Assembly: GCA_964462515.1 (NCBI GenBank)
Contig: CAYWXK010000004.1
Coordinates: 70,457-134,456 of the forward strand
Source of the DNA: CAYWXK01 sp964462515
GTDB taxonomy: Bacteria > Planctomycetota > Phycisphaerae > Sedimentisphaerales > Anaerobacaceae
Reading direction: 5' to 3'
Length of the DNA: 64,000 nucleotides
In this document: positions 54,655 through 62,817 of the stretch, one piece after another
Layout: each line of letters starts with the position of its first letter
Numbering within the stretch: position 1 is the stretch's first letter
Program-made: the position numbers and the translations under genes
The notes under the pieces: generated by a model
The model's database searches: none
Told to the model about the DNA's origin: nothing
The model's input: the letters and a program-made list of their open reading frames with translations, nothing else

Positions 54655-55461
54655 TTACGTTTTTTTGCGGGCGATAAAAAGACCCTGGGCGATTTTACCT
54701 GCGAGTGCCAATTTTTGCATAAAGGCCATTTCCGCAGCCATTGCCTGCATTAGTTCGCTGTTAAACCCGATGATTCTCAGGGCATCGTATGTCAATTGCA
54801 TCTGCAGCATATTGATATACAAATCTACATACGGACCGAATCTGCCGGTGTCTTCGGCTGCAATCACCTCACAACCGCTCTTTTCCAGCAACCGTCGGTA
54901 GCCGACAATATCCTGGACGTTTGGAAACTTCATAAAAGTTAAGAAACGCTCTGCTTCCTGCTGAGGTAATCCTGCAGGGCCTTCGACCCAGTCGGTGAAT
55001 GCGATTACTCCCGCCGGCTTTACTATGCGTGCTGCCTCGGCGATAAGTTTTTCTTTATCGACAACGTAGCACCAGGCATCCTCGCCCCAGACGAAATCTA
55101 CGCTTGCGTCTTTAAGGCCGCTGTCGCAGACATCAGCGAGGACAAATTTAATTTTGTCTGACAGGCCTTGTTGCTTACATCGAGTTCGACCTTGTTTGAT
55201 GACCTTTTCTGTGGCGTCGACTCCGACCATTTGCGCAACATTTCGAAATCGCACCAGAAACCGCATTCCGGCACCGTTGCAACAGCAAAAATCGACGCCT
55301 TTAGTCCCTGCGCCGATGCCGGCTTTTTCGGCAAGGTCCATCGAGGAGACGAAACCACCTATATGGATTTGCTCTCCCATTATAAGTTCCCAGAGCTCGC
55401 CTTCGGGGCCGCCATAAACCGCCTGGACATTACTGAGGCCGATGTTATCTATACTTTTCAT
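54655..55461 (-). CDS. SAM-dependent methyltransferase with Cys-Cys-Cys motif I
   Basis: 268 residues. Rossmann methyltransferase: motif I reads GVDFCCCNGAGMRFLVRF near 55-72 where most relatives have LDxGCGxG; then MVGVDATEKVIKQGR, FVLADVCDSGLKDASVDFVW near 108, GEDAWCYVVDKEKLIAEAAR near 126 and GVIAFTDWV near 152. Overall plan is like small-molecule (sarcosine/dimethylglycine type) methyltransferases. C-terminal helices are hydrophobic. Between the porin-like gene (11 nt) and the double-cubane gene. Substrate unknown. Confidence 0.86.
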   Translation of the reverse strand: MKSIDNIGLSNVQAVYGGPEGELWELIMGEQIHIGGFVSSMDLAEKAGIGAGTKGVDFCCCNGAGMRFLVRFRNVAQMVGVDATEKVIKQGRTRCKQQGLSDKIKFVLADVCDSGLKDASVDFVWGEDAWCYVVDKEKLIAEAARIVKPAGVIAFTDWVEGPAGLPQQEAERFLTFMKFPNVQDIVGYRRLLEKSGCEVIAAEDTGRFGPYVDLYINMLQMQLTYDALRIIGFNSELMQAMAAEMAFMQKLALAGKIAQGLFIARKKT

Positions 55462-55472
55462 AATGGTTCTCC

Positions 55473-56402
55473 TTAGAATTCATACTTGAATTGGATTGCC
55501 CAGACGTTGTCCTCACGGTGGTTGAGGACGTTTCCGAAATTGGCGTAGCCTCCTGCGATTGTCCAGTGGTCATCGAGCACGTATGCAAGGCAAACGTCCC
55601 ACCAGTCATTTTCCGCTTTGATTAGATGCTTGCCTCCTGCGCTGCACTGGTCAATCAGGTCCGACTTCTGGCGATACTCACTTGCCAGCAGCAGCTTATC
55701 TGTGAGAAAGTAGATTATGCTGCCCTCGAAAGTCGTTCGCCGTTCACCGGCAAAACCGAGCAGACCTGTATGGATTCCGTCGCCGTTTCGCAATCCTGCA
55801 GAGACGATAATTGGCCTGGGCAGCAAATCGCTTATGGTTTTACTGGCAACGGCCGTGAACTCAGTTCCAAACGGGTGGTCAGAACCGAGCATGTCACAAG
55901 CTCCATTCAGTTGCCTGTTAATATTATTGCGGCCATCATTCCATTTGAAATGAGCACCGATAGTTACAGCCGGCATCCAGGGGCAATCAAGGCTACCTTC
56001 CTCTATCACCATTAAGCGGGTATTGAAATTGTGCAAAAATACATGATTATCAACGTGCGCGCCGCCCATACCTACGCGGACATCGGCAGGCCAGTCTCCC
56101 AGCCCGATGCGTTCCAGTGCGTAGCCGAGTTCTATTCGGCCCAGAATATTTTCGGTAAATGCAAAGGACTCAAAATCTTTTTCACCGATGGCTGCCGCGG
56201 TGGCAGAGAAGCTCGGTTTGCCAAATAAAGCCCCTTTTTCGGCGGGATTTGCCATATAGGCCGTAGTGGTGATAAATACGCCGCTATTTCCTTCGACATT
56301 GTGCGTTGGCAAAGGCGGGCCGGCATACCCTGCGTTACTTATGCAAATCACAAAGGCACAAGCAATCATCAAAATCCTTTTTGCTTTTGATAAGTCTCTC
56401 AT
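55473..56402 (-). CDS. DUF3034-like outer-membrane beta-barrel protein
   Basis: 309 residues. Signal peptide (MIACAFVICISNAGYAG), then alternating strands such as ENILGRIELGYALERIGL, AVTIGAHFKWNDG and WWDVCLAYVLDDHWTIAGGY, ending in AIQFKYEF, the aromatic terminus of outer-membrane barrels. Pattern of the mature N-terminus (EGNSGVFITTTAYMANP) fits DUF3034. First gene of the operon with the methyltransferase and reductases; likely a channel or sensor for their substrate, which is inference. Confidence 0.8.
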   Translation of the reverse strand: MRDLSKAKRILMIACAFVICISNAGYAGPPLPTHNVEGNSGVFITTTAYMANPAEKGALFGKPSFSATAAAIGEKDFESFAFTENILGRIELGYALERIGLGDWPADVRVGMGGAHVDNHVFLHNFNTRLMVIEEGSLDCPWMPAVTIGAHFKWNDGRNNINRQLNGACDMLGSDHPFGTEFTAVASKTISDLLPRPIIVSAGLRNGDGIHTGLLGFAGERRTTFEGSIIYFLTDKLLLASEYRQKSDLIDQCSAGGKHLIKAENDWWDVCLAYVLDDHWTIAGGYANFGNVLNHREDNVWAIQFKYEF

Positions 56403-56530
56403 AACAACATCCTTTTCAAATAGGGTTTTTCCTTCATAACCTTTTGCTCAGTCTTTTTGGCTTTACCTTTCATAATTTATGTCACTTACATACCTCCTTT
56501 CGCCCTTATTTAATTTCTCACCCGCCCAAA

Positions 56531-56570
56531 ATAAAAAAGGCGGGTAAGAAAGGTTTTCTCTTTACCCGCC
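56531..56570 (-). terminator. Intrinsic terminator after selenoprotein A
   Basis: On the minus strand GGCGGGTAA ... TTACCCGCC (arms 56562-56570 and 56539-56547) followed by TTTTTTAT. Duplicated after selenoprotein B. Confidence 0.85.
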
Positions 56571-56591
56571 GGTGCCAGTGGCACAACTTTT

Positions 56592-57152
56592 TCATTCTAT
56601 CAGGTGCCAGGTTTGCTCTTGTTTTGCTTCAAACGGCCCAAGGTCGGCATCTATTTGCACCTGGCACTTGCCTTTGAAATTGGCTGGTACTCGCCACGAG
56701 TACCGGCAGGTACCACCTCAGCCATATTTAAACTCGCCGGTGGCAAGAACGGCTCCGGCCTGGTTGAGTATCTTAAGCTTTGGTGGAGGTCGCCATTGTT
56801 CGTTTTTCATAACGCCACCAACGTATCTTTCTCCGGCCTGCCCCTCGACTATGAGGTCAATGAAGACCTCATGACCCTTGGTTTGCACATCGGTTCTGAT
56901 CAAAAGTGGCGGCCCAGGTTTTGCGCTGCTGCCTTTGAAGCGGGACAAAGGCTGGCCTTTGAACGGGTTGAGAACCCATTTGTCTCCATTTTTATCTGTT
57001 ATGGACAGCGGCGGCAGACCTGCTCTTGGACGAGATGAAGTTGAACAACTTCGAATAATTAGTCCTATCATCACAGCCAGAACGGTTATTATAGAGGCAG
57101 CAAAAAAAACCTTCGTTTTTTGAGAGAAGTTGTAGTAGTTTTTAGAAAACAT
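56592..57152 (-). CDS. Candidate selenoprotein A (in-frame TGA read as Sec), membrane-anchored
   Basis: 186 residues if the TGA at 56718-56720 (residue 145) is read as selenocysteine. N-terminal TM helix about 14-33, then a periplasmic-type beta-rich domain (EGQAGERYVGGVMKN, KLKILNQAGAVLATG), then FKYG-U-GGTCRYSWRVP and a tail ending TWHLIE before TGA at 56592. Downstream of the UGA, 41 codons run open and match the paralogue at 58512-59156 nearly residue for residue, with the same stop. The UxxxC spacing (U-GGT-C) suggests a redox pair. A SECIS-like hairpin begins 13 nt after the UGA. Family not recognised. Function unknown; a thiol/selenol redox or metal-binding role is only a guess. AAGGAG lies 16 nt upstream of the ATG, farther than ideal. 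Confidence 0.85.
56686..56704 (-). promoter_or_regulatory. SECIS-like hairpin of selenoprotein A
   Basis: On the minus strand GGTACTCG-TGG-CGAGTACC, a perfect 8-bp stem with a 3-nt loop, 13 nt after the UGA (apical loop 21 nt away, G at loop position 2). This fits the known geometry of bacterial SECIS elements, which bind SelB. Confidence 0.82.
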
Positions 57153-57504
57153 AATACTGCCGTGTTTGCTCCTTTTTAAGTAAATTAGGTCAATTTTACA
57201 AAAATGCCACTGAACAAATATTCTACTTAGTTTTTAGCAAAAAACAATCTTAAAACGTACTAATTTTTCAAATATTATAGTCTTTTTTATAGATTACTAA
57301 AAATTCATTTTTTACCTATTTTCTACTTTACCCGCACGCTAAAAAGCTTATAATATATTAGTTGATAAGAAGAATAAATAGCAGAAACAGGTTATAGCCA
57401 AAATGCAAGATTGTAAGTGCCTGAGCTTCTGTATAAACCGCTCTTTACCGTGCCAGAAGCTGCATCGGGATTGGAGCGAGCGATTTTTAAGAAGGACTTA
57501 AGCA
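57153..57504. other. AT-rich divergent intergenic region
   Basis: 352 bases between selenoprotein A (minus) and the pseudopilin (plus). It holds the pseudopilin promoter candidate and, on the minus strand, TATAAT at 57279-57274 without a good -35 box. Transcribed leader 57361-57500 has no recognised riboswitch. Confidence 0.45.
57327..57354 (+). promoter_or_regulatory. Possible promoter of the pseudopilin gene
   Basis: TTTACC (57327-57332), 16-nt spacer, TATAAT (57349-57354), about 150 nt before the start. Confidence 0.4.
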
Positions 57505-58398
57505 ATGCGATTGCGAAAGATATTGGCTTTTACGCTGGTAGAATTACTGGTAGTCATTTCTATCATAGCGCTGCTTATGGGCATATTATTGCCCTCACTA
57601 AGCAGATCTCGTGAACAGGCTCGAAGAGCAGTTTGTATGGCCAGTTTGCGGTCGATTGGTCAGGGTATATTCCTTTACGCCCACGATAACGATAGCAGAC
57701 TCGTCCCGGGTGATTGGAGGGTATCGTGGGATGCGTGGGGCAAGGTAACAGAGTATCCTTTCGTTACTATCCCTGCCGGTGAAGAATTCAGGCAGGTCAA
57801 TCTCGGCCATCTCTTGGCTAACCGGATGCTACCGACGCCGAGCAATAATGAGCATGTGTTTTTCTGTCCTTCCTGTCGAAGTCCTGATGGAGACCGGGGT
57901 TTTGAGGGCTTTGACAATGGATGGGGCAAAAATGGCAGTTATGCCCCGACAGGCTATATGTTTAATAATGCTCTCGACGGTTTCGATGATTTCGTTCAGG
58001 ATGGAAGGTCTGCCGTTTTGTCGCATAAGAACAAGATTAACTTTCTTCGAGGTGACGGCAGTGTCCACGTTTTTAATGTCAAGCCGCTGATTTTTGATGC
58101 TTCTGTTGGACCTGAGCTGTTACAGGATGTTTCGCTCAGATACGGCGTATGCTTTCCCACTATTATGCTGCACCGATGGCTTGAGATTGGCGAGGTTGAT
58201 TTAGACGAAGCAAGAATATTCCTCAGCAATCCACAGGGTTGGGCTAATAATAACTGCACGTTAGCGAACAATGCCTCGTGCAGGGCACTTTCACAATCGG
58301 TATCTCTGTCAAGTGTGAGCAAAAAATCTTTGGCTTGCGATGTGGTGGGTGTTTGGGGTGCGCCGGCGACAGCACCACCACCGCCACCCTCTGGGTGA
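57505..58398 (+). CDS. Type II secretion-type pseudopilin (DUF1559-like general exoprotein form)
   Basis: 297 residues. Prepilin leader and hydrophobic helix: FTLVELLVVISIIALLMGIL at residues about 9-28 with the conserved Glu at +5, then SRSREQARRAVCMASLRSIGQG. GAAGGA lies 8 nt upstream of the ATG. The rest includes FFCPSCRSPDGDRG and a domain like the H-x-G-DG type seen in planctomycete/lentisphaeral pseudopilins (FLRGDGSVHVF near 185), and a short Pro-rich end. It lies exactly between the two selenoprotein paralogues, on the opposite strand. Confidence 0.88.
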   Translation: MRLRKILAFTLVELLVVISIIALLMGILLPSLSRSREQARRAVCMASLRSIGQGIFLYAHDNDSRLVPGDWRVSWDAWGKVTEYPFVTIPAGEEFRQVNLGHLLANRMLPTPSNNEHVFFCPSCRSPDGDRGFEGFDNGWGKNGSYAPTGYMFNNALDGFDDFVQDGRSAVLSHKNKINFLRGDGSVHVFNVKPLIFDASVGPELLQDVSLRYGVCFPTIMLHRWLEIGEVDLDEARIFLSNPQGWANNNCTLANNASCRALSQSVSLSSVSKKSLACDVVGVWGAPATAPPPPPSG

Positions 58399-58450
58399 TA
58401 ATGGACAACCGGCGGTCGTGTCGATCGCCTTTCAGGAACCATCAGGAAAA

Positions 58451-58490
58451 TAAAAAAGGCGGGTAAAAGGAATCTTTCTCTTTACCCGCC
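58451..58490 (-). terminator. Intrinsic terminator after selenoprotein B
   Basis: GGCGGGTAAA / TTTACCCGCC stem (58481-58490 with 58458-58467) followed on the minus strand by TTTTTTA; near copy of the terminator at 56531-56570. Confidence 0.85.
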
Positions 58491-58511
58491 GATGTCAGTT
58501 ACACAACTTTT

Positions 58512-59156
58512 TCATTCTACCAGGTGCCAGGTTGGTTCCTGTTTAGTCTCAAACGGCACCTCATTCATATCTATCTGAACCTGGTACTTGCCTTTGAAAT
58601 CGTTTGGCACTCGCCACGAGTACCGGCAGGTGCCGCCTCACCCATACTCGAAATTGCCGGAGGCAAGTGCTGCCCCGGCCTCGTCGAGAATTTTGATTTT
58701 TGCCGGAGGGATTCGCTGATTATTTTTTGTTATCGCATTGCGATATTGTTCACCTGCCTGGCCGGTAATAGTAAGACCGATAGAGACCGCTGTTGGGCGA
58801 GACTCAACTTCGGGTTTAACAAGAAAGGGTGGGCCGAGTTTAAGAGCGGTTGTCTGGTTTTCTTTTACTTCGATTTGTTCCAGTGTCCCCCACGGGCCAA
58901 GGCTTTCAATCTGCCATGTGTCGCCATCTTGTTTTGTTTTTATCTGAAGATGTTGCGTTCTGTATAATCCCGCACCTATGCTGACAGGGCCTTTAGACAG
59001 GATAGTTTTTGTGCCAAAACGGCCGCGAAGTTGTATTTCGACACCTGGTGTGTCAATTTTAATTTGACCCTTCGGCAGCGAGCTTAAGTAAATCGCAATC
59101 AGACAAACTACCGCTATTACAATTGCAAGCGAAATCCATATACCTTTTTTCTTCAT
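58512..59156 (-). CDS. Candidate selenoprotein B (in-frame TGA read as Sec), membrane-anchored
   Basis: 214 residues if the TGA at 58638-58640 (residue 173) is selenocysteine. N-terminal TM helix about 5-27, a beta-rich region (GVEIQLRGRFGTKTILSKG, about 38-56), then the part shared with paralogue A: TITGQAGEQYRNAITKN, KIKILDEAGAALASG, FEYG-U-GGTCRYSWRVP, and 41 codons to a TGA at 58512. Shared and divergent residues are mixed, with many third-base changes, so the frame after the UGA is under selection. SECIS-like hairpin in the same place, one A-T pair of copy A replaced by a G-U pair. AAGGTGA lies 6 nt before the ATG. Confidence 0.87.
58606..58624 (-). promoter_or_regulatory. SECIS-like hairpin of selenoprotein B
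   Basis: Minus strand GGTACTCG-TGG-CGAGTGCC; same position (13 nt after UGA) and loop as in A, with a U-G wobble instead of U-A, so the stem is kept despite the change. Confidence 0.82.
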
Positions 59157-59602
59157 ATACTCACCTTTCAGAATTTTTCAAGTTACGTAACATTATAAAC
59201 GGAGCAGGCGATAATATCCAGCAAAAAATAGTAAAAATCCTGGCGATGCCCCATTTTTTCGATGGTTTAGCCGTAAGAATCGAGTTTTACTCCAAATTAA
59301 AGTGCCATTGCATATCTCATTACTTGGTACTATTAAAAATTTTTCCCAATTTGGGTAAAAAGCCAGCGTAGATATGCCTAAATGCCATTTGAGCCACTTC
59401 TCCCCATATGGGAACCTTAAAAAAATGGGTCATCACGAGAAAAAAGCACAAACTGGCCGGTTGAGGGCACACTTTAACGTTTATAGGTATATTCTGTTTA
59501 GACTGCGGTCATTGTGAGGAGGGCGAAGGGTCGGCCTATGGCAGAAAACAACCCCATTCACCACCAGAACCCGAAAAAAAACACCGCTTTATTCGCGCCT
59601 CA
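59157..59602. other. Intergenic stretch without recognised gene
   Basis: 446 bases between selenoprotein B and the GH3 remnant. AT-rich near the selenoprotein start (promoter candidate), otherwise nothing that I can name. Confidence 0.4.
59192..59220 (-). promoter_or_regulatory. Possible promoter of selenoprotein B
   Basis: On the minus strand TGGATA (59220-59215), 17-nt spacer, TATAAT (59197-59192), about 36 nt before the ATG. Confidence 0.5.
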
Positions 59603-59845
59603 TCATTCGTATTTCGTAGCTCGTATTTCGTCGTGAGTTGCTCGTCTATCGTCCGTATTCTGTCCTCTATCTTCCGTCTTTGTGCTCTTATCGCAGCGTC
59701 CAATTATACGGACAATAACAAAACCAGCCCGTTCCTTAATCGGCAGGTTCGGGTCCTTGAATGGATACTGGCTCTGTGCGGAAACCCGCAGAGTGATGGT
59801 GAGGAAAAGACACGCTCCCAACAACAAGGACAGTTTCGATTTCAT
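59603..59845 (-). pseudogene. Truncated GH3 glycosidase, N-terminal remnant
   Basis: 80 codons from an ATG with GAGG 8 nt upstream. Signal peptide MKSKLSLLLGACLFLTITLR ... SAQ, then YPFKDPNLPIKERAGFVIVR, which resembles the start of GH3 beta-glucosidase/xylosidases (YPFxDPxLPxEERVDDLxxR). The family would run 700 or more residues; here the frame passes into low-complexity TCGTATTTCGT-type repeat DNA and stops. It follows GH2 directly. Truncation at about 59720 is inferred from the loss of similarity. Confidence 0.7.
59610..59690. repeat. Low-complexity TTCGTATTTCGTAGCTCGTA repeat at the island edge
   Basis: Degenerate CGTATTTCGTAGCTCGTATT words occupy the truncated end of the GH3 remnant, marking the left border of the GC-rich segment. 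Confidence 0.6.
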
Positions 59846-59874
59846 GTGGCGAACCTCATCAATGGTCTGGATTT

Positions 59875-62817
59875 TCATAATTGTGAAGTTTGCACGGCGG
59901 GACGCAAGGCCGTGGGTTGCGATTGGAGTCTGATCACGTTTGACGACAAATCCGGTGAACTGGCCTTGAGCGTGACTTCTCCCGACTGTTGGGTGGATTG
60001 CACTATCACTTGCGCCAATCCATTGAAGACACTTCGCTTCCAGTTATCCGGCGCAGTTACCATCCTCACCGTCGGCGTGTTGTCGGCACCTCCCTGCCCA
60101 CCCTGGCCTCGTCCGCGTCCGCCGGCCAACGGAGTGGCAACGACCGCGATGACGTTCTTGCCGGAGCGCAGCAGGGCCGGGTCGAGCTTGAACTCGTGCC
60201 CGGTTGCAGCGCGGGCCACGTTTTGCACAATGGCCTGCCCGTTCAGGTAAACCCATTGTTGTTCGCCCAGGCTGCGCATCGCCACGGAGACCGTCACCCC
60301 ATTTGTGGCTGCCGGCAGTTCAAACGCGCCGCGATAGACGTTGGTCTGGGCGAGTGCCGCGTTGTCGCCGCCCCGGTTTCCGCGACCGCCGCCGGCACTC
60401 GGCCAGTTGGCATCGTCGAAGGCGAATGCGACCTCGGGCCGATTTTCTATCCCGTCCACCGCCCTCACGCGCCAGTAAGTCAAGGCCGCCGCACTGATGC
60501 GTTCCACGAAACGGTCAGGCTCGTGCGACGACGGATCGCCGTTGCCGACGCCGATGATTTTTCCCGGTCCGGTGATTTCAAAAGTGATTGTGTTGTTTGC
60601 TGTCGGGACGAGCCGCCCTTGCGCGTCGTTGACTTGAACCGTGACGACTGAGACGTCTTCTCCATCCGCTCTGATCGTGGCGCGATGCGGCGTGAGTTGA
60701 ATCGCAGCCGGCGCGCCGGTGGTTTCGACTTTGGTGGTGAGGATTTCCTTGCCGCCCTTGTAGCCTCGCGCCAGCAGTGCGCCGGGCTCGTATTTGACTT
60801 TCCATTCCAAGTGCGAGTTTTTCTTCATCGTTTTGCGGCCCAGGCTTTGACCGTTGAGGAACAGTTCGACCTCCTCGCAGTTGCTGTAACACCAAACATC
60901 AATCTCCTGGCTTTCCTTGCCCGGCCAGCTCCAGTGCGGGAAGACGTGCAGCACCGGCTCATCGGTCCACCATGATTTGAAGTAGTAGAAAGCGTCCTTG
61001 GGAAAACCGCACGTGTCGAGAATGCCGAACTGCGAACTGATCGCCGGCCAGCCAAAGGGCGTCGGCTCGCCGCGATAATCGAAGCCGGTCCAGACAAACA
61101 TGCCCGCCAGCCACGGCCGCTCAGCGTAATGGGTCCAACCCTGCTCGGCGCTCGATCCCCACTGTGACGGATCCCAATCGTAGGCGCGCAGGTGGCACTT
61201 CTCGCGGTCGTCAAAGTAGATGCCGCGGGTGTTGTTGAACGCGCACTCCTCGGTACCGACGATGGGTTGATTCGGACGCCGGGCGTGCTGCTGATCGGTG
61301 TTGCCGTTGCCGATGTAATTGAAGCCCGCGACTTCGATGGCCATGGAACTGCCATTGCCCCAGCCGCCGCTGATTGCCACGGTGATGGGCCGCGTTGAGT
61401 CGAGCCGTTTGGCGCAAGCCTGCATCGCCGCCGTGACACGCTCGCCCACTTCATTGCCCTCAATCCGCCACTCCTCGTTGCCGAGTGACCAGAGCACGAT
61501 GCTGGGATGATTGCGGTCGCGCAGCATCAACCGCTTGAGATCGTTAAGATGAAAATCCGTCGTGCCCATCAACCGGTTCTCGTCAATCACGACCATGCCC
61601 AGCCGGTCACACGCGTCAAGCAGCTCCGGTGTGGGCGGGTTGTGCGAGGCGCGATAGGCGTTGCATCCCATCTTCTTCAGTTCGGCAATGCGGAACTCCT
61701 GAAGCGCATCGGGAATCGCTACGCCGACGCCCGCGTGGTCCTGGTGATTGTCTGTGCCTTGGAGCTTCACGTGTTTGCCGTTGAGGAAGAATCCTTCGTT
61801 GGGATCGAAGCGAATCGAGCGAATGCCGAACGGCGTTTCATATTGGTCAACGACGGAAACGCCCGCTTTGATTGTCGTGACGAGCTTGTGCATCTGCAGG
61901 GTCTCGATGGACCACAGCTTCGGATTGGCGACCGCGATGACGTTGGTGAAATCATCCGTGTCACCGGCCGCGAGGCTGACTTGCTTCGATTGCGCAGTGG
62001 CCAGCGTCTTACCCTCAGCGTCCAGGATCGTTTGCTCGATGTCGAACGTGGTGGCGTCCGTTCCTTCGTTGATGACCGAGACTCGCACAGTGACATCGGC
62101 GGAACTCTCTTTGACCTCCGAGGTGACGAACGTGCCGTGCCGCTCGACGTGCAGTGGCGACGTTTTTACCAGCCACACGTGACGATAGATTCCCGCGCCT
62201 TCGTAAAACCAGCCTTCCTCCAGCGAAGCATCCACGCGCACGGCGATGACGTTGTTGCCGCCGTAGTTCAGGAACTCGGTGAGGTTGTAGGCGAAGTCGC
62301 TGTAACCGCTTTCCTCGGTGCCGAGGTAATGGCCGTTGATCCACACAATCGAGTCGCGGAACACACCGTCAAACTCGATGCTGATGCGCCTGCCGAGATC
62401 GGACGCAGGAATGGTAAACGACCTGCAATACCAGCCGATGCTGGTCTCGGGAAAATTGCGGCCGACGGCCTTGAAACCGTGGCTGCCGCTGCCGCGACGG
62501 TCGAACGGGACCTCCACCGACCAGTCGTGCGGCAGGTTCAACACCCGCCAGGCACGATCGTCGAAGTCGGGGCCCGATGCGCCGGAGCCAAAACCGGTCT
62601 TGGCGAAGTAGGAGAATTGGCCGGTCGCGTGGTCGAAGTCTTTCGCCACATCCGTCGCGTGACCGAAGGCGAAGCGCCAGCTGAAGTCCATGAGCAGCCG
62701 CTCACGGGGCGGATGAGCAGCGGCGGATTCAATGACTTGGGCGGCACGGGCAAGCGAACCGGCGGTCAGGAAAGTCACTGCTGCAATGATGAGTAGGTTT
62801 TTTGATGCGATTCTCAC
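59875..62817 (-). CDS. Secreted GH2 beta-galactosidase-like glycosidase
   Basis: About 980 residues from a GTG that gives a signal peptide (RIASKNLLIIAAVTFLTAGS, cleavage after LARA); an earlier ATG at 62880 is less likely. GH2 order: sugar-binding jelly roll (NLPHDWSVEVPF, GWYCRSFTIPA), Ig-like domain, TIM barrel with LQGTDNHQDHAGVGVAIPD, SHNPPTPELLDACDRLGM, acid/base glutamate in LWSLGNEEW and nucleophile in VGTEECAFNN, then DUF4982-like and Ig-like parts and an extra jelly roll (GGGRGNRGG linker). Much higher GC than flanking genes, with strong spurious ORFs in all frames, so probably transferred. Stop overlaps an ORF leading into the GH3 remnant. Confidence 0.9.
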   Translation of the reverse strand: MRIASKNLLIIAAVTFLTAGSLARAAQVIESAAAHPPRERLLMDFSWRFAFGHATDVAKDFDHATGQFSYFAKTGFGSGASGPDFDDRAWRVLNLPHDWSVEVPFDRRGSGSHGFKAVGRNFPETSIGWYCRSFTIPASDLGRRISIEFDGVFRDSIVWINGHYLGTEESGYSDFAYNLTEFLNYGGNNVIAVRVDASLEEGWFYEGAGIYRHVWLVKTSPLHVERHGTFVTSEVKESSADVTVRVSVINEGTDATTFDIEQTILDAEGKTLATAQSKQVSLAAGDTDDFTNVIAVANPKLWSIETLQMHKLVTTIKAGVSVVDQYETPFGIRSIRFDPNEGFFLNGKHVKLQGTDNHQDHAGVGVAIPDALQEFRIAELKKMGCNAYRASHNPPTPELLDACDRLGMVVIDENRLMGTTDFHLNDLKRLMLRDRNHPSIVLWSLGNEEWRIEGNEVGERVTAAMQACAKRLDSTRPITVAISGGWGNGSSMAIEVAGFNYIGNGNTDQQHARRPNQPIVGTEECAFNNTRGIYFDDREKCHLRAYDWDPSQWGSSAEQGWTHYAERPWLAGMFVWTGFDYRGEPTPFGWPAISSQFGILDTCGFPKDAFYYFKSWWTDEPVLHVFPHWSWPGKESQEIDVWCYSNCEEVELFLNGQSLGRKTMKKNSHLEWKVKYEPGALLARGYKGGKEILTTKVETTGAPAAIQLTPHRATIRADGEDVSVVTVQVNDAQGRLVPTANNTITFEITGPGKIIGVGNGDPSSHEPDRFVERISAAALTYWRVRAVDGIENRPEVAFAFDDANWPSAGGGRGNRGGDNAALAQTNVYRGAFELPAATNGVTVSVAMRSLGEQQWVYLNGQAIVQNVARAATGHEFKLDPALLRSGKNVIAVVATPLAGGRGRGQGGQGGADNTPTVRMVTAPDNWKRSVFNGLAQVIVQSTQQSGEVTLKASSPDLSSNVIRLQSQPTALRPAVQTSQL

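Noticed and set aside
56718..56720. Reading the TGA in the two small membrane proteins as an ordinary stop, or as a pseudogene mutation
   Set aside because: Two independent paralogues share the stop position, the conserved open tail of 41 codons and a hairpin; chance or decay would not keep all three.
57361..57500. Possible riboswitch (cyclic-di-GMP type) before the pseudopilin
   Set aside because: Leader does not show the conserved core of known classes.
59123..59371. 82-aa plus-strand ORF upstream of selenoprotein B
   Set aside because: No ribosome site or similarity, overlaps the promoter and start of selenoprotein B.
61507..62796. 429-aa ORF on the plus strand inside the GH2 gene
   Set aside because: Shadow of the GC-rich GH2 gene; no family features, and the GH2 frame has all motifs.
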